Below the pieces are notes generated by a model that was not told where the DNA came from, searched no databases, and worked only from the letters and a program-made list of their open reading frames with translations. A stretch of 43,892 nucleotides of DNA. It comes from Bacteroidales bacterium. GTDB taxonomy: Bacteria; Bacteroidota; Bacteroidia; Bacteroidales; UBA4181. Where the stretch lies: contig JAISWR010000053.1 in the NCBI GenBank assembly GCA_031270985.1, forward strand, positions 1-43,892, given 5' to 3'. The translations under genes were made by a program, and so were the position numbers. Shown in pieces: positions 42,259-43,892 of the stretch; within the stretch, counting starts at the first letter, position 1; each line of letters begins with the position of its first letter.

Positions 42259-43632
42259 ATGTACAACAAAGGATATGTTTTTGGCATTACGCTGGTAGCC
42301 ACTATTGGTGGTTTGCTGTTCGGGTATGATACGGCGGTGATTTCCGGCGCCGAGAAATCCATACAGGAATTTCTCATCAAGCCGTTAGGATTGAGTACTT
42401 TTATTCACGGGGCAACTGTGTCAAGCGCGTTGATCGGGTGCATCATCGGCGGCGCACTATCTGGTTTTTTTTCTACGCGGTTGGGACGCAAGAAATCCCT
42501 TTCGCTGGCGTCCGTTCTGTTTTTCATATCGGCTCTGGGTTCGGCTTACCCCGAATTTCTTTTCTTTCCGCGAGGCGAAGCGTCCGTGTCGCTGTTGATT
42601 ACCTTCAATCTTTACCGTGTGCTGGGTGGGATTGGCGTTGGGATGGCGTCGGCCGTCTGTCCGATGTACATTGGCGAAATAGCTCCTGCCGAAATACGGG
42701 GACGTCTGGTGTCGTTCAATCAGTTTGCCATCATCTTCGGCATGTTGGTGGTTTATTTTGTGAACTGGGGCATTGCACGGGGACAGTCTGTTGCGTGGAT
42801 CAACGATACCGGCTGGCGGTACATGTTTGCTTCGGAAGCGATACCGGCGACGCTGTTTGGCATACTGCTGTTTTTGGTGCCCGAAACGCCGCGTTATCTG
42901 GCATTAACTGCAAAACCGGAAAAGGCGTTGCAGGTATTGACCAAAATCAACGGAAAGGATAAGGCGGCGCACATCATGGAGGAGATACGAAATTCCGTGC
43001 AAAAGTCGTCGGCAAAGTTGCTGTCGTACGGTGTGGCGGTGATCGTGGTGGGCATCCTGCTTTCCGTATTTCAGCAGTTTGTGGGTATCAACGTTGCCTT
43101 GTACTACGCCCCGCGCATCTTCGAGAGCATGGGCGCTGCCAAAGACGCTTCGATGCTGCAAACCATCATCATGGGGCTGGTGAACGTTGTCTTCACGGTG
43201 CTTGCCATCATGACGGTGGACAAATGGGGGCGCAAACCGCTGCTGATTACCGGATCCATCGGTATGGCTGTCGGTATGTTTGCCATATCTGCTCTGTCGT
43301 TCGGCAACATTATCGGCATCAGCACGCTGGTGTTCATCATCATCTACACGGCTTCGTTCATGATGTCGTGGGGGCCTATCTGCTGGGTGCTGATTTCCGA
43401 GATATTTCCCAACAAGATTCGCGGACAGGCGGTAGCAATTGCCGTAGCAGCACAATGGTTTGCCAACTACCTCATTTCATCGACCTATCCGCCCATGATG
43501 GAATTCAGTGGCGGACTGACCTACGCCTTCTACGGGCTGATGGCGGTGCTTTCGGCACTGTTTGTCTTGAAATTCGTCCCCGAAACAAAAGGAAAATCAC
43601 TGGAGGAAATGGAGAAAGTGTGGAAAAAATAA
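42259..43632 (+). CDS. Sugar porter family MFS transporter (XylE-like)
   Basis: A 457-residue proton-coupled sugar importer with about 12 membrane helices. Family signatures: FGYDTAVISGA in helix 1, RLGRKKSL between helices 2 and 3, PETPRYL after helix 6, QQFVGINVALYYAP in helix 7, DKWGRKPLLI between 8 and 9, and PETKGKSLEEME at the end. It most resembles D-xylose and related pentose/hexose symporters; the exact sugar cannot be read. The start is ATG 42259 (MYNKGYVFGITL); a longer frame to 42082 runs through the promoter. It is divergent from the SGNH esterase gene. Confidence 0.92.
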   Translation: MYNKGYVFGITLVATIGGLLFGYDTAVISGAEKSIQEFLIKPLGLSTFIHGATVSSALIGCIIGGALSGFFSTRLGRKKSLSLASVLFFISALGSAYPEFLFFPRGEASVSLLITFNLYRVLGGIGVGMASAVCPMYIGEIAPAEIRGRLVSFNQFAIIFGMLVVYFVNWGIARGQSVAWINDTGWRYMFASEAIPATLFGILLFLVPETPRYLALTAKPEKALQVLTKINGKDKAAHIMEEIRNSVQKSSAKLLSYGVAVIVVGILLSVFQQFVGINVALYYAPRIFESMGAAKDASMLQTIIMGLVNVVFTVLAIMTVDKWGRKPLLITGSIGMAVGMFAISALSFGNIIGISTLVFIIIYTASFMMSWGPICWVLISEIFPNKIRGQAVAIAVAAQWFANYLISSTYPPMMEFSGGLTYAFYGLMAVLSALFVLKFVPETKGKSLEEMEKVWKK

Positions 43633-43750
43633 GTAGTTGCGCCGGATGTGTTTCATGCCGGTACGATGAATACCGTTTTCACGCGACAATTTGACGCAAA
43701 TTCTGTCCGGATAATTTTACATGGTGTTCTGTCGCTGCCGACTGGCGATT

Positions 43751-43785
43751 GTGCCATTTTGTTCGGCAATGCGACAAAATGGCAC
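43751..43785. promoter_or_regulatory. 12-bp dyad upstream of htpG
   Basis: A perfect inverted repeat, GTGCCATTTTGT (43751-43762) and ACAAAATGGCAC (43774-43785), separated by 11 bases. It ends 11 bases before the -24 element, where an activator or repressor could bind. It lacks a T-run and does not look like a terminator. It is not CIRCE. Confidence 0.6.
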
Positions 43786-43796
43786 AGCTTTTCCCT

Positions 43797-43813
43797 TTGG
43801 CATACGCTTTGCT
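43797..43813 (+). promoter_or_regulatory. Sigma-54-type promoter of htpG
   Basis: TTGGCA (43797-43802) and TTTGCT (43808-43813) keep the invariant GG (43799-43800) and GC (43811-43812) ten bases apart, matching YTGGCAC-N5-TTGCW at nearly all conserved bases. A start near 43824 would leave a leader of about 33 bases to the ATG. No TAnnTTTG promoter is obvious here. Confidence 0.65.
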
Positions 43814-43856
43814 GGTGGGAGACAGTAATAATTTGTCAAACCGTAAAAATAAAAAT

Positions 43857-43892
43857 ATGCAAAAAGGTACCATTGGGGTAACAACCGAAAAT
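43857..43892 (+). CDS. htpG: Hsp90-family chaperone HtpG (first 12 codons only)
   Basis: The last 36 bases encode MQKGTIGVTTEN, which matches the conserved N-terminus of Bacteroidota HtpG, an ATP-dependent chaperone. The rest lies beyond the window. The assignment rests on this short but distinctive start and on the stress-gene-like upstream region (dyad plus sigma-54-type promoter). Confidence 0.8.
   Translation, partial: MQKGTIGVTTEN

Larger units (their letters stand above)
43633..43856. other. Regulatory region before htpG
   Basis: No gene is supported here. The stretch carries a 12-bp dyad (43751-43785) and a sigma-54-type promoter (43797-43813), described separately. Confidence 0.5.

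Noticed and set aside
43648-43881. 77-codon plus-strand frame before htpG
   Set aside because: It covers the dyad and sigma-54-type promoter and overlaps the htpG start in another frame.

Overview
The window reads as one contiguous piece of a Bacteroidales (Bacteroidota) chromosome, probably an anaerobe or microaerobe. Evidence: paired TonB energy transducers, a DUF4369 TlpA-type lipoprotein, DUF4836, DUF6660 and DUF6787 family proteins, few Shine-Dalgarno sequences, and repeated use of the Bacteroidota promoter type TTTG-N19/20-TAnnTTTG. The genus cannot be fixed from the sequence.

Layout. 1-384: 3' part of a serine recombinase (DNA-invertase type). 589-8722 (minus): an isolated rnfC, a TlpA-like thiol oxidoreductase lipoprotein, a TPR protein, an MscS channel and ftsK. 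8866-12276 (plus): a tight three-gene unit of a DUF4836 lipoprotein, a divergent ABC ATPase and an FtsX/MacB-like permease. 12683-18911 (plus): a heavy-metal efflux locus (DUF6660 protein, CzcA-type RND pump, TolC-type outer-membrane protein, His-rich adaptor). 18980-21031 (minus): radA and psd. 21118-21375: a small Cys-rich membrane protein. 21385-25558 (minus): dtd, nikR, a SIS sugar-phosphate isomerase, a Nif3-like protein, a zinc-ribbon coiled-coil protein and yebC, close enough to be one operon and divergent from trmD (25728). 26821-29113 (minus): kdgK and an SDR fructuronate reductase (uronate catabolism). 29523-31559: ligA. 31589-33657: a DUF6787 membrane protein and two tandem tonB genes. 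33772-36404 (minus): an exported superoxide dismutase and a two-domain BadF/HgdC-type ATPase. 36659-36731: tRNA-Pro(CGG). 36880-41780 (minus): an RluA-type pseudouridine synthase, a GH2 glycosidase and a two-domain SGNH acetylesterase. 42259-43632: a sugar porter. 43857-43892: the first 12 codons of htpG behind a sigma-54-type promoter.

The esterase, GH2 enzyme, sugar porter, fructuronate reductase and KDG kinase suggest use of acetylated pectin- or glucuronoxylan-type plant polysaccharides. The remainder is mostly housekeeping.

The points most worth a second look are: the DUF4836/ABC/permease unit whose ATPase lacks several canonical residues; an in-frame palindromic insertion inside the RND pump; the sigma-54 promoter and 12-bp dyad before htpG; the shortened BadF-type ATPase with an overlapping leader ORF and operator-like repeats; and rnfC without any other rnf gene, next to a recombinase. 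No CRISPR array, rRNA, intact insertion sequence or prophage was seen. No complete, clearly new defence or mobile system is evident.
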